Made by a program: the position numbers and the translations under genes. Positions 37,070 to 47,800 of a stretch of DNA of 64,000 nt are shown here, piece after piece. The notes below the pieces were generated by a model that did not search any database, was not told the origin of the DNA, and saw nothing but the letters and a program-made list of their open reading frames with translations. The stretch lies in assembly GCA_934438135.1 (NCBI GenBank), contig CAKSBP010000001.1, forward strand, positions 124,001 to 188,000, given 5' to 3'. This DNA comes from an uncultured Clostridium sp. GTDB lineage: Bacteria; Bacillota; Clostridia; Lachnospirales; Lachnospiraceae. How positions within the stretch are numbered: the stretch's first letter is position 1; the number at the start of each line of letters is the position of its first letter.

Positions 37070-40000
37070 TTACATATTCATCATAATGGATGCCTGCTCT
37101 GGTGTAATATCTCCATTTTCCAGATAGGTCAGAAGTTTCATCATATAATCTTCTTTTTTTGATGAAACTGTTTCTGCTTTTGTTGAAACTGTTTCTGCTT
37201 TTGTTGAAACTGTTTCTGCTTTTGTTGAAACTGTTTCTGCTTTTGGAGCTACTTGTGTTTCTGGTTTCTTGGTACTCTCTCCATGTGAGTAATAATAACG
37301 GATTCTGTCTTTTACTTCTGGATTCGTAAAGGTAACACGATGCATTTTTTCTTCATCATCAATAGCCTGAATTAATCCCGGCAGTATTTTTGCTGCAAGA
37401 TTTTGTTTTAAAACACTTAATGTAAGCCTTGGTTTTTCTGCAATGCTTCTTGCAATTCTAACTGCTTCGTTCAGAACATCTTCCTGATCCCTAAATACAA
37501 CCGATGCCCCTCGTTTCTCTAATTCTTCTCCACGGAAAGAACGTGCCGTATACATCATTTCTGTTGCAATATTCTTTCCTAATTTCTCTGGCAGAATAAA
37601 GGTTGCTCCCATTCCAGGTGTAAATCCATATTTTGTGAAGGAAGCAGTGTATACAGCCTCTCTCGCCATAATCGTAATATCTGCATAAAGACCTAACAGC
37701 ATACCACCACCAGAAGCATGTCCCTGCATAGCAGAAATTACTGGTATGTCTGTTCTCAATAATCCCTTGTATAAGAATGGTGCATCCGTAAAGGATAATT
37801 CTCTGTCTGCAATACCTATCAGCTGATTCTGCATTCCTCCCATGCAGAATACATGTCCATATCCAGTCAGAATAACTGCTTTTATTTCTTTATTCTGATT
37901 AATCTTATAAAATGCAGACATCAGACCTTCAATTAACTCATCTGAATACATGTTTTTATCTTTTTCATCCTGCATATGAACAATAGCAATGTTATTATCC
38001 ATGATTTCCAGTGATACATTAGTTCCATGATAAGTATGGTATGCATAGAGCATCTGTTCTTCCAGCTGTTTATCAAACTCACCATTTAATACCTGCTGTG
38101 TTACTTCTTCTCTCTTATTACTCTTATGTGGCACTTCCATCGCACTCCTTTTAGATTTTCTATTAAATCCATCAAACCAATATCTTCTGCTGTCCAGATA
38201 AGGAACCGGCAATGAAACTTTCTCTGGTCTCTCATTGCTGTATAATACTGTCCAGTCTACCAGACCGCCTTCTGTCCAGAACCGTGCAAGAGAATCCAAA
38301 TCTCTATTTTCCAGTGCTTGTTCTAATTCCTTATTCTGTTTTCTTGTTGTTTTTTTACTTCCTTTATAAATGAATACATGATCTGCTGTTTCCCTTTCGG
38401 ATAAAAGTGCTTTAATTCCTTCTTTTAATCCTTTTATAGAATCTGCCTTGACTGCTGCCTTAAACTTCATACAGTCTCTTCCGGTCTGAAGAGTATATGC
38501 TATACTTTCCAGTATCTCATTTTCTGCATCCTGTCCTGCGTTATTCTTCTGTACCATCTCAAGCAGTTCTTTCAAGCTTTCCGCATTTAATACATCATTT
38601 GCTGTTATATTCAAGCCAAATGCTTCATTCAGCTTTTCTGCAAAACTGTTTATCATTACCAAATCCATACCTAACTCAGAAATATCTGCATCAAGATAAA
38701 TCTGGCTTTCTTTCATATTAAGCACATTCTCAAGAATATTCATAAATACAGATTTGCTCTCTGCGTCTGAAATACTACTTCCATTTTCTGTTTTTCTTGT
38801 TTCTAGAAAACGAAGGAATGTTTCCAGGTATTTTTGTAACAGCGCTTCATTCCTTTCAGAAAATATAAATAAGTGCTCTTTCTTCTCAACATGCTTCTTG
38901 CTTTCCTTGGCTATGTATTCTTCCAATATAACGTGTCCATTAGCACCACCTGCACCAAAACCGCTGATTCCAGCCCGTCTTGGATAGGTTTTCTTTTCTC
39001 CGCCATCCATATAAGCTGCTGGCTTCCAGTCTTCGTATTTCCTTTGTACATAAAATGGTGTTTCTTCAATATTAAGGTTCTTATTCAAAACTTCCGCATG
39101 AATAGAAGGAACCATCTTTTTATTTTTCATCATCAGAAGTACTTTGGTAATTGCAGCAATTCCTGCGGCAGCTTCAAGATGTCCAATATTCGACTTAACC
39201 GAACCGATTGCACAACGTTCTTTCCCTTGGAGTTTAAGTCCTCTCATCATTCCCGTTAATTCAATTGGATCTCCCAGCTTTGTTCCTGTTCCATGTGCTT
39301 CAATATAAGAAACAGACTCTGGAGCAATTCCTGCACGTTCGATTGCATCATGAATGAGATTTCCCTGTTCTACTGGATTTGGAACTGTATAACCATTCGT
39401 TTTACCTCCATGATTTAATACCGTTGCTTTTACGACAGCGTATATATGGTCACCGTCTTCTTTTGCTTTCTTCAGAGATTTTACAACGATAGCTCCAACT
39501 CCTTCTCCTGGAACATAACCATCTCCTCCTTCTCCAAAGCTTCTACATCTTCCATCGCTGGCCATAAAATTTCCCTGTGATAACAGAAGATATTTATTCT
39601 CATGAAGGGATAAATTGGATGCTCCTACAATTGCTGCATTACACTCTTTATTACGAATGCTCTGACATGCCAGATGAAGTGCTGTAATGCCAGATGAACA
39701 CATGGTATCCAATGCAATACTCGGTCCTGTAAAATTAAAGAAGTAAGAAACTCGGTTAGCAATGGATGCAAAAGAAGAATTTAATGCCATGACATTTCCC
39801 TTCATCGTTTCTTCCACGCCATAAAGTTCATAATGTCCGTACATTGCCCCCACAAAAACTCCGACTTTGGTATCTTTCATTGTTTCATAAGAGTATCCTG
39901 CATCTTGTAACGCTTTCCATGAGGTTTCCAGAAACAATCTTTCCTGTGGATCTGTCATTTCAGCTTCCTTTGGTGCTACATTGAAATACAAAGCATCAAA

Positions 40001-43000
40001 TTTATCTGCATCTTGAATAAATCCGCCCCATTTACAATACAAGGAACCTGGCTTTGTTCTATCCTCGCTAAAATGTTTGTGATAATCCCAGCGTTCTTTT
40101 GGAATTTCCTGAATACAGTCTTTTCCTTGTTTCAGATTATCCCAAAATACATCTAAATCCTCTGCCTCTGGATATTTTCCAGCAACTCCGATAATTGCAA
40201 TTTCATCTTCCTCTTGTTCTTCATAGTCTTTTTCTGTTTCAGAAACCGTCTGCGAAACTACTTCTTTGACTGCTTCTTCTTTGACCTGTTCCTCTTTGAC
40301 TGGTTCTTCGGTATCCTTACCCAAATCCAGTTTTTCCATCAGCTTATCACTCATATTTTCAACAAAATAATCCGTTAAAGATTTTAAATCTTTGTATTCG
40401 AATAAGAGTGTTTTTGAAATATTTCCAAACTGTTCTTCCAGTATATCGTTAATAGAAACAATCATAACAGAATCAATGCCATAGGTTTCAAAAGGTTCTG
40501 TATCATATATCATTTCTGGTTCCAGCATAATTGCTTCTGCCAGAATGCTCCGGATATATTCCTTCGCTTTTTCATAGAATACTTCCCCTTTTTCTTTTTC
40601 TTTGCTTCCCTGTTTTTCTGACCAGGAAGAATCCAAATAAGAAAGAGCCGGAATTTTATTTCGTAAATCAGAAGCCTTTCCTTCCATAACGATTACATTT
40701 GTATCTTCTGTATTGAGAAGTTCTTCTACTGCCCGTACCCCATTTTCAGTGCTTAATGGATACATACCAAACTTTTTCTCCAGCTTCTTCCTTGAATTCT
40801 CGTCTACATTCATTCCGCCTTCTGCCCATAACGGCCAGTTTACTGCTAAACAGCGTCCAAATCTCTGACCTGCCTTACACTGCCTGTTTCTTTCTGCCAT
40901 GAAATAATCCATAAAACTATTTGCATAAGCATAATCACACTGCCCTACATTTCCTGCAACTCCACCAAAGGAAGAACAAATCAGCATGAAGTCTATATTC
41001 TCGTCCTTAGAAGCTTCATCCAGATTCATAAGTCCTCCGATTTTAGCATTCAGAACCTGTTCAAATTCCTCAATTGTTTTATAACGGATAAAGGAATCCC
41101 GGATAACACCAGCACTGTGAATAAATCCATTTATAACTCCCGTTTCCGCTTTGACTTCTTTAATCAGTCTCTTAACATCTTCTAATTTGGATACATCCGC
41201 TCTCTTATAAATCACATTTCCTTTTGTCTGCTTTGTTATATTGTTGATTTTTTCACGGATTGTTTCCTTTAATTCAGAACGCCCTGCCAGTACCACTGAA
41301 GCTGCATATTTTTCAGCCAGATGCTGTGCAAAAATAAGTCCTAATCCACCAGCTCCTCCTGTAATTATATAAGTACCATGCTCTCTTATGAAAAGTTTCC
41401 CTGCTTTGGAAACCGGCAGGATAAGTTCTTCTATTTCTTTTTCATATCGTTTTCCTTTTTCATAACGGATTTCTGCGGCATCGGAACTAGAACAAAGTTC
41501 TTTTCTGATAATATCTCCAGCGTCCTCCGCCTTTGTATCTAAATGAAGCACCTGATATTTATAAGCTGGATTTTCAATTACCATTGTCTTTGCAATTCCC
41601 TGTACTGCACATACAGCAGGATTCACAAGATAACTATTATTCTCTGTTACATATAACATCCGGACTGTTATTCCAAGTTCCAGTAATACCTGACTAATAT
41701 ATAAAACAGGATGTGCAAATCTTCTGATTTCCTGTCTGTAGTTATCAAACGATACTTCTTCTGCATTTTCTGCCAGATACACAATATGTTCTAAGTTTCC
41801 ATGCACTTCTTTTATCATCTGAAGTGCAGCTTTTATATCTTCTTTTCTTCCAAAATCTGCTTCATAACAGCTGTCAGAAATCTTTCCTTTTCCAGTTCCA
41901 TTAGATAAGACAGCAAAGTTTCCATTCTTTTGACTCCGTAAGAATTCTTCTGCCTTGCTCCTTCCAGAAATTATCAGTGTCGTTCCCTGTAGGCTTACAA
42001 GGTTTTCTTTGCTTTCTTTTTCCTTCCAGTCCTGTCTGAAATAAAGCATTTCCTGATTAACTGCATCTGCTGCTTTATTTACTCCATCATTATGTACTTT
42101 TTTCACCTTATAATCTGTAATGGAACCAATCAGTGTACCATCTACCGCATAAATTTTAATATTGAAATTTTGTGTTGTTTTATCTTCATTTTCCTGCAGT
42201 ACTGGTTCTGCATATACATATAGTTCTTCTTCCAAAGGTGCAGACACTTCAAACTTTCCAATTCCAAATGGCAGATATGCTTCTTCCAGGCTGACTCCCA
42301 TAGATGTTTTAAAGATGGTTACTGTCTGGAAAATACCATCCATAAGTGCCGGATGCAGAGTAAACTTCTTCAGGTTTTCTTTTTGACTGCTGGAAAGTTT
42401 CAATTTTCCAACACAGTATTCGTCTGTATGGTAAACCTTTTCAATTACCTGAAAACTTGGTCCATAATACATATTAAATTTCAGGAAATCTTCATATACT
42501 TCTGGCTTCTCTTTTACCTTTGCTCCCTGAATCAAGGATGCAATCTCACATCTGCTGTCCCCATTTGCATGATAGGATTCCAGATTTCCATAAGAATAAA
42601 GACTGCCATCTTCTTTTTCAATCACATAATGAACAGAATTATTTCTTTTCTCCAGACGTATCTTCGCTGTAGTTTCGCCCTGTATCAAAATTGGATTCAT
42701 CCATTTTACATCGTAAAATGCGAGCTGTTTCTCTCTCGTCACATTTTGATATGCTGCTGCTGCCATTTCCAGCTGTGCTGCCCCTGGTACAAGCTTCTTT
42801 CCTTCAAATACATGATCTTCATTATAAAACTCTTCTCCAGTGAAGGTTTTAATAAACTGAACACCATCAAAATCAGATACATTTTTATCCAGCATAGCAT
42901 GCACTGCATCATATTTTGCATTTTCTGAAAAATCAGTTTCTATCCAATACACATTTTCATCAAATTGATAAACTGGATAACTTTCTCGCTGGAAGTGGGT

Positions 43001-44857
43001 TCCTTCATATAATTTTTCAAAATCTATCTGATATCCAGATACAAAATAGTCTGCAATTTCCTGTACTTTTTTTTCAAACTCTATCTCAGAAAGACGGTTC
43101 CTATAAGTGATAAGCGTTTCTGTCTGAACTGTCCGTCCTAAATTCAGAAGGCAGTTTTCCCTTTTCAGATCCATCACTTTATAGTTTTCTATGTTCTCAC
43201 CATTTATTACATGGTTCAATGCCTGCTTCAGTTCTTCTATATTGTGTACCAGGAAATAAGAACGAATATCCTGTTTATCCCTTCCTACATTAAGGGTATA
43301 TTCCAGGTTATTAATATTGACCTTGTTTTCTTCCAGATAATCCTTCATTTTCTGATAAATCAGTTCAAGGCTTCTTTTCGTTTTCGCAGTAAATGTAATA
43401 CAATGGAAAGGAAGGCTTTCCTGAACTGGTACTGGTTTATCTGGTCCCTCTTCAATTACAAGATGACAGTTTGTTCCGCTTAATCCAAAGGAACTTACTG
43501 CTGCTCTTCTAGCTATGTCTCCCTGTGTTTTCCACTCTTTCGTATCTGTATTTACATAGAATGGACTGTTTTCAAAATCAATATGTTCATTGCACTGATT
43601 ATAATGTAAGGATGGCACCAGTGTCTTATTTTTCATACAAAGAAGTACTTTAATAATTGACAGAACACCAGATGCAACCAAGGCATGTCCAAAATTGGTT
43701 TTTACGGAACCAATTGCACAGTAATGTTTTTTATCTGTATACTGACGGAATGCCTTTGTTAATGCGGATACTTCAATTGGATCACCCAGCTTTGTTCCTG
43801 TACCATGGGCTTCCACATAAGAAATTGTTTCTGGATTAATATTAAAATCTTTATAAACCTTACATTCCAGCTCATATTGTGACTGAGAACTTGGAGCTGT
43901 AATTCCATTTGTCTTACCATCCTGATTAACTGCCGAGCCTTTAATTACACCATAAATGTGGTCACCATCTTTAACTGCCTGATTTGCTTTTTTCAAGACT
44001 AAGACTCCCGCACCCTCTGAAGGAATAAATCCATTGGCACTATTATCAAATGCTTTACAGCGTCCATCCTCTGATAACATGCCGCCTTTACTGGTCATAA
44101 TATAAATTTCTGGTGTTGTCAGTATATTTACTCCTCCAGCTAATGCAATTTTAGATTCATCATTCTGAATACTTCTACAAGCCTCATGTACAGCTACCAA
44201 AGAAGAAGAACATGCCGTATCAATTGTAATATTAGGTCCCTTCAAATTCAGATAATAAGAAATTCTGGCTGCAAGCATAGAAATCTGTGTTCCTGTCATC
44301 AGCTGTGCACTTAATGGCTTATCTGCTTTCGCAGCTCTCTTATTATAATCTCCCTGTGTAGCACCTACAAAAACACCACAATCCATTTTTGACAAAGAGC
44401 TTGGATTATAACCTGCATCTTCTACGGCTTTCCAGGCTTCCTCTAAAATAACTCTCTGCTGAGGATCCATAATTTCAGCCTCTTTGGGCGAAATGTTAAA
44501 AAATAGAGGATCAAATTTATCATAATCTGCCATAACACCTCCCCACTTACAGTAGGTAGTGTTAATTTTCTTCCGGTCTGTACTATAGAATTTATCTGTA
44601 TCCCATCTTCTTTTTGGTATCTCTGTAACGCTGTCTACTCCATTTTTGAGGTTATCCCAGAACATTTCCACATTGGAGGCTCCAGGAAATCTTCCTGAAA
44701 TACCGATAACTGCAATATCGGATTCCTCATAGCTGACTATCTTTTCTGCCATAGGTTTTCCTAATGCCTTTATCTGCTGAACTCCCTCTTCTATACTGAT
44801 CTCATTGGATTTTATCTTCAATAATATTTCTTTTCTCTTCAACTCTTTTGAATTCAT
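37070..44857 (-). CDS. Trans-AT PKS: KS5-DH-KR-ACP-KS6-ECH
   Basis: The start is the ATG at 44857: it overlaps the upstream stop as ATGA and has GGAGG 7 nt before it. The protein has 2595 residues. After a docking helix, KS5 is intact (Cys about 216, E-A-H-G-T-G-T, N-F-G-H). The DH has the textbook D-H-V-F-E-G-K-K-L-V-P-G (about 680) and H-P-A-L-M-D. The KR (about 1000-1410) has T-G-G-A-G-G-L-G, Y-A-Y-A-N and I-R-D (B-type). The ACP has Y-G-I-D-S-V (about 1461). KS6 (D-T-M-C-S-S-G, about 1718) has an ACP-like insert. An ECH2-type domain (about 2280-2522: C-M-G-G, G-H-A-S-G-G-G, Y-G-F-T-P-G-M-G-A-T) resembles PksI, the decarboxylating enzyme of beta-branching. A 4x7-residue repeat and a docking domain close it; the partner ACP is on the next gene. 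Confidence 0.9.
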   Translation of the reverse strand: MNSKELKRKEILLKIKSNEISIEEGVQQIKALGKPMAEKIVSYEESDIAVIGISGRFPGASNVEMFWDNLKNGVDSVTEIPKRRWDTDKFYSTDRKKINTTYCKWGGVMADYDKFDPLFFNISPKEAEIMDPQQRVILEEAWKAVEDAGYNPSSLSKMDCGVFVGATQGDYNKRAAKADKPLSAQLMTGTQISMLAARISYYLNLKGPNITIDTACSSSLVAVHEACRSIQNDESKIALAGGVNILTTPEIYIMTSKGGMLSEDGRCKAFDNSANGFIPSEGAGVLVLKKANQAVKDGDHIYGVIKGSAVNQDGKTNGITAPSSQSQYELECKVYKDFNINPETISYVEAHGTGTKLGDPIEVSALTKAFRQYTDKKHYCAIGSVKTNFGHALVASGVLSIIKVLLCMKNKTLVPSLHYNQCNEHIDFENSPFYVNTDTKEWKTQGDIARRAAVSSFGLSGTNCHLVIEEGPDKPVPVQESLPFHCITFTAKTKRSLELIYQKMKDYLEENKVNINNLEYTLNVGRDKQDIRSYFLVHNIEELKQALNHVINGENIENYKVMDLKRENCLLNLGRTVQTETLITYRNRLSEIEFEKKVQEIADYFVSGYQIDFEKLYEGTHFQRESYPVYQFDENVYWIETDFSENAKYDAVHAMLDKNVSDFDGVQFIKTFTGEEFYNEDHVFEGKKLVPGAAQLEMAAAAYQNVTREKQLAFYDVKWMNPILIQGETTAKIRLEKRNNSVHYVIEKEDGSLYSYGNLESYHANGDSRCEIASLIQGAKVKEKPEVYEDFLKFNMYYGPSFQVIEKVYHTDEYCVGKLKLSSSQKENLKKFTLHPALMDGIFQTVTIFKTSMGVSLEEAYLPFGIGKFEVSAPLEEELYVYAEPVLQENEDKTTQNFNIKIYAVDGTLIGSITDYKVKKVHNDGVNKAADAVNQEMLYFRQDWKEKESKENLVSLQGTTLIISGRSKAEEFLRSQKNGNFAVLSNGTGKGKISDSCYEADFGRKEDIKAALQMIKEVHGNLEHIVYLAENAEEVSFDNYRQEIRRFAHPVLYISQVLLELGITVRMLYVTENNSYLVNPAVCAVQGIAKTMVIENPAYKYQVLHLDTKAEDAGDIIRKELCSSSDAAEIRYEKGKRYEKEIEELILPVSKAGKLFIREHGTYIITGGAGGLGLIFAQHLAEKYAASVVLAGRSELKETIREKINNITKQTKGNVIYKRADVSKLEDVKRLIKEVKAETGVINGFIHSAGVIRDSFIRYKTIEEFEQVLNAKIGGLMNLDEASKDENIDFMLICSSFGGVAGNVGQCDYAYANSFMDYFMAERNRQCKAGQRFGRCLAVNWPLWAEGGMNVDENSRKKLEKKFGMYPLSTENGVRAVEELLNTEDTNVIVMEGKASDLRNKIPALSYLDSSWSEKQGSKEKEKGEVFYEKAKEYIRSILAEAIMLEPEMIYDTEPFETYGIDSVMIVSINDILEEQFGNISKTLLFEYKDLKSLTDYFVENMSDKLMEKLDLGKDTEEPVKEEQVKEEAVKEVVSQTVSETEKDYEEQEEDEIAIIGVAGKYPEAEDLDVFWDNLKQGKDCIQEIPKERWDYHKHFSEDRTKPGSLYCKWGGFIQDADKFDALYFNVAPKEAEMTDPQERLFLETSWKALQDAGYSYETMKDTKVGVFVGAMYGHYELYGVEETMKGNVMALNSSFASIANRVSYFFNFTGPSIALDTMCSSGITALHLACQSIRNKECNAAIVGASNLSLHENKYLLLSQGNFMASDGRCRSFGEGGDGYVPGEGVGAIVVKSLKKAKEDGDHIYAVVKATVLNHGGKTNGYTVPNPVEQGNLIHDAIERAGIAPESVSYIEAHGTGTKLGDPIELTGMMRGLKLQGKERCAIGSVKSNIGHLEAAAGIAAITKVLLMMKNKKMVPSIHAEVLNKNLNIEETPFYVQRKYEDWKPAAYMDGGEKKTYPRRAGISGFGAGGANGHVILEEYIAKESKKHVEKKEHLFIFSERNEALLQKYLETFLRFLETRKTENGSSISDAESKSVFMNILENVLNMKESQIYLDADISELGMDLVMINSFAEKLNEAFGLNITANDVLNAESLKELLEMVQKNNAGQDAENEILESIAYTLQTGRDCMKFKAAVKADSIKGLKEGIKALLSERETADHVFIYKGSKKTTRKQNKELEQALENRDLDSLARFWTEGGLVDWTVLYSNERPEKVSLPVPYLDSRRYWFDGFNRKSKRSAMEVPHKSNKREEVTQQVLNGEFDKQLEEQMLYAYHTYHGTNVSLEIMDNNIAIVHMQDEKDKNMYSDELIEGLMSAFYKINQNKEIKAVILTGYGHVFCMGGMQNQLIGIADRELSFTDAPFLYKGLLRTDIPVISAMQGHASGGGMLLGLYADITIMAREAVYTASFTKYGFTPGMGATFILPEKLGKNIATEMMYTARSFRGEELEKRGASVVFRDQEDVLNEAVRIARSIAEKPRLTLSVLKQNLAAKILPGLIQAIDDEEKMHRVTFTNPEVKDRIRYYYSHGESTKKPETQVAPKAETVSTKAETVSTKAETVSTKAETVSSKKEDYMMKLLTYLENGDITPEQASIMMNM
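37161..37244 (-). repeat. Four tandem 21-bp repeats (K-A-E-T-V-S-T)
   Basis: Four consecutive 21-bp units run from 37161 to 37244, identical except for about one base, and encode four copies of the heptapeptide K-A-E-T-V-S-T/S. They lie in the tether between the ECH domain and the C-terminal docking helices. Near-identity suggests recent slippage expansion; length may vary between strains. Confidence 0.95.
38548..38752 (-). other. Serine-less ACP-like insert in the KS6 linker
   Basis: About 68 residues that closely resemble an ACP (I-L-E-N-V-L-N-M-K-E-S-Q-I, I-S-E-L-G-M-D-L-V, F-A-E-K-L-N-E-A-F-G-L-N-I-T). The phosphopantetheine Ser is Leu (G-M-D-L instead of G-M-D-S). It is the most ACP-like of the four inserts. 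Confidence 0.75.
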
Positions 44858-47800
44858 ATCATATCCTCCAAGCATAAATCAACTTGATCAACATCCAGCT
44901 TACCACTTTTTAAATCACCGAGCAGCTTAGAAAGCTCCTTTTCTTCATCTGGTTTTTTTTCTACTGTATTCGTATGGGATCCAGTTCTTTCTTTCACCAT
45001 CTGAATAAAATCTCTTATGTCTTTATAATCATAAACAATCACTGCTTCTAATTTTAAACCATACTCTTTATTGATATCCCGGATTAATTCCAATCCTGTA
45101 ACTGAATCCATTCCAAGTTCTGTGAAGCTTAATCTTTGGTCAACCTCTTCCTCCTCTAAGCGAAGAATATTACAGATAATTTCAATAACCTTCTTCTCTA
45201 CGGCATCTGATTCCGGCTGTTCCACAGCAGCTGTTTCTTTTTTCTCCTCTGGCTGCTTTATAAACTCTTCCTTTTCCTGCTTCTGTACTGGTTCCAGTAT
45301 GCTTTCTTCTATATTTCCGGTTGTTTCTTCTGCATACTTTATAAAAGAATTAATATCGGAAAACTGGTATGTAATAACTGTTTCAAATCGTGTTCCCAAT
45401 TCCTTGTTAACATCTCGGATAATTTCAACACCTGTAATGGAATCCACACCTATTTCAGCAAAACTCTTTCTTGTATCAATATCTTCTACATCCATACGAA
45501 GTATATTTGAAATGACATCCAGAACCTTTTTACGAACATCTACTGTCTGAATTTTCTGCTTAGGTGAAGCCAGGTTTTTCTTTGACTCTTCTTTTACAGT
45601 CTCTATCTTCACTTCTTGCTTTGGTTTTGTTTCTTTTATTGCTTTTAAGTTCAGTTTCTGTTTCTTTACGGCAGTGGTTTCCATAGGTTCTCTGGATTTA
45701 CCTTTCTGACTTAAGATAATTTTTCCGGAAGTTTTCTTTTGTGGCATTTCTATCTGCAGTTCGTTCTTTTTAATGACAAGCTTTTCGTTCCCTGTATTTT
45801 CAGAAATCGTGTTCTTCTTCTCTGGTTCAAAGAAGTGATCAATCCGTCCTTTGATATCCGACATAGAATCCTGTGTAAATACCTGCCCATGCATATCTAC
45901 TTCACTTTCGATAATATAAGGCAGCTGTCGTAAGGTCCTTCCAGATAACTCTGCTTTTAATACCTCCAAAGATTTGACTGGATTTTTAGCCAATGATTTT
46001 GCTATGGTAATGGCTTCCTCTAAAACTTCAGAAGCTGGCTTGAATACAAAGGATACTCCTCTGTCTTTTAATTCCTGTCCTGTATATTCTCTTGCTGAAT
46101 ACATCATTTCTAATGCTAAGTTTGTTCCTAATTTTTCTTTTAAGATATATGTGGAACCAACTCCTGGTGTAAAACCATATCGCATAAAGTTTGTACTATA
46201 CATGCCATCTTCAGCCATTACAATAATATCTCCAAATAAACCAAAGACAAATCCACCACCTAATGCATGTCCCTGCATTGCTGTTATGACAGGTACTCTC
46301 ATACTTAATAATCCTTTATAAATGATAGAACCTCTGGAACATGCCTCTTTCTTATCTGCAATGGCACTAAGCCTTTCTTTTGTTCCTCCCATACAGAAAA
46401 TATTATCATAGCCAGTAATAACAACTGCTTTAATGGATGGTGTATCCTGTATTTGTTTAATTGCTTTTAATAACATGTAATACATCGGCTTTGTTACCAT
46501 GTTGGAGTATTTACGGTTTTCTAAATGAATTACTGCAATTTCATTATCCTGAATTTCCAGTTTTACTTCGTCTCCAGCTGTTTCGGTTTTAAACTTTGAA
46601 AGTTCCTGATCTAAATCCAGTTTTCTGGAGATATCCAAGGTATCAAAATCAATTGGAATATCTCGAATGGTTTTCTTTGTCGAAACGGTTTCTTGTTTTT
46701 CCTCAATAACCGCTTTTTCTACTGGCATCATATCTGCCGATGCTTTCTGTTCAGATAGGCTTTCTTCATCATAATCAATCCAGAATCTCTTTGTTTCAAA
46801 TGGATAACAAGGGATTTTTGCACGCCTTCTCTTTCCATCTGAATACCAGTCAGACCAATTAATATGAGAACCTTTTACCCAGTTTGTAAGGACATTGTCC
46901 AGATTCTCTGTATCAGAAGGCTTAAGTTCTTTAATTTCTGTAGTATAGTCACGTACATTTCCACTTACTAATGTAATATCATTGGATTCTTTCTTAAGGA
47001 ATTTCTTTAAGCCTGCTTCTACATCCTCATAAGTTTCTGCCTGAAAAGCCAGTCTTTCATCAAAATCCGTTCTTGCAACCTGCAATGTATAAAGAAATTG
47101 ATTGAACGAAACGCTTTGTTTATTCTGCTCAACATAATAAAGCATATTTTCTGCGTATTTTTTCAATGCAGTCTCTGTCTTCGCAGAAAGCTTAAATATT
47201 GGATACAGTCTGCTGCTTTCTTCCTTAGCAGCATCTGCTGCACCATAAATATCTTCTTCCATAATAACATGTGCATTAGAGCCCCCTGCACCAAAAGAAC
47301 TGATTCCTGCTCTAAGAGGAACGGTAACTGCTCCCTTTTTGTCCAAATTAACTACAGGCTGTTTCCATTCTTGCAATTTATTTACTACATAAAATGGACT
47401 GTTTTTAAAATCAATACGATTATTGGCTGGCTCAGAGTGAATAGATGGTACCAGCTGTTTATGGGTTAACTGTAATAATACCTTAGCCGCTGCAATAACA
47501 CCGGCCGCTGATTCTGAATGCCCCATATTGGATTTAACAGAACCTACACCACAAAAAGCAGTTTCATCTGTATACTTACGATATGCTTTTGTTAATGCAC
47601 TGATTTCAATTGGATCTCCAAGAATAGTTCCCGTTCCATGTGTTTCTACATAACTAATTGTTCTTGGATTAATATCTGCCCTTTCACATGCCTTTTCAAT
47701 AACCGCAGACTGCATGTTTGGATTTGGTACTGTATATCCTGTTGTCGTACCACCATGATTTACGGCAGATGATTTAATTACACCATAAATCATATCCTTA

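Noticed and set aside
37161..37244. CRISPR-like direct repeats
   Set aside because: The units are contiguous with no spacers, are in frame and encode a peptide repeat in a PKS linker.
45071..45550. Plus-strand 159-residue frame opposite the ACP pair, and other plus-strand frames inside PKS genes
   Set aside because: These are antisense shadows of conserved PKS codons with Ser/Phe-rich composition, no ribosome sites and no recognisable domains.
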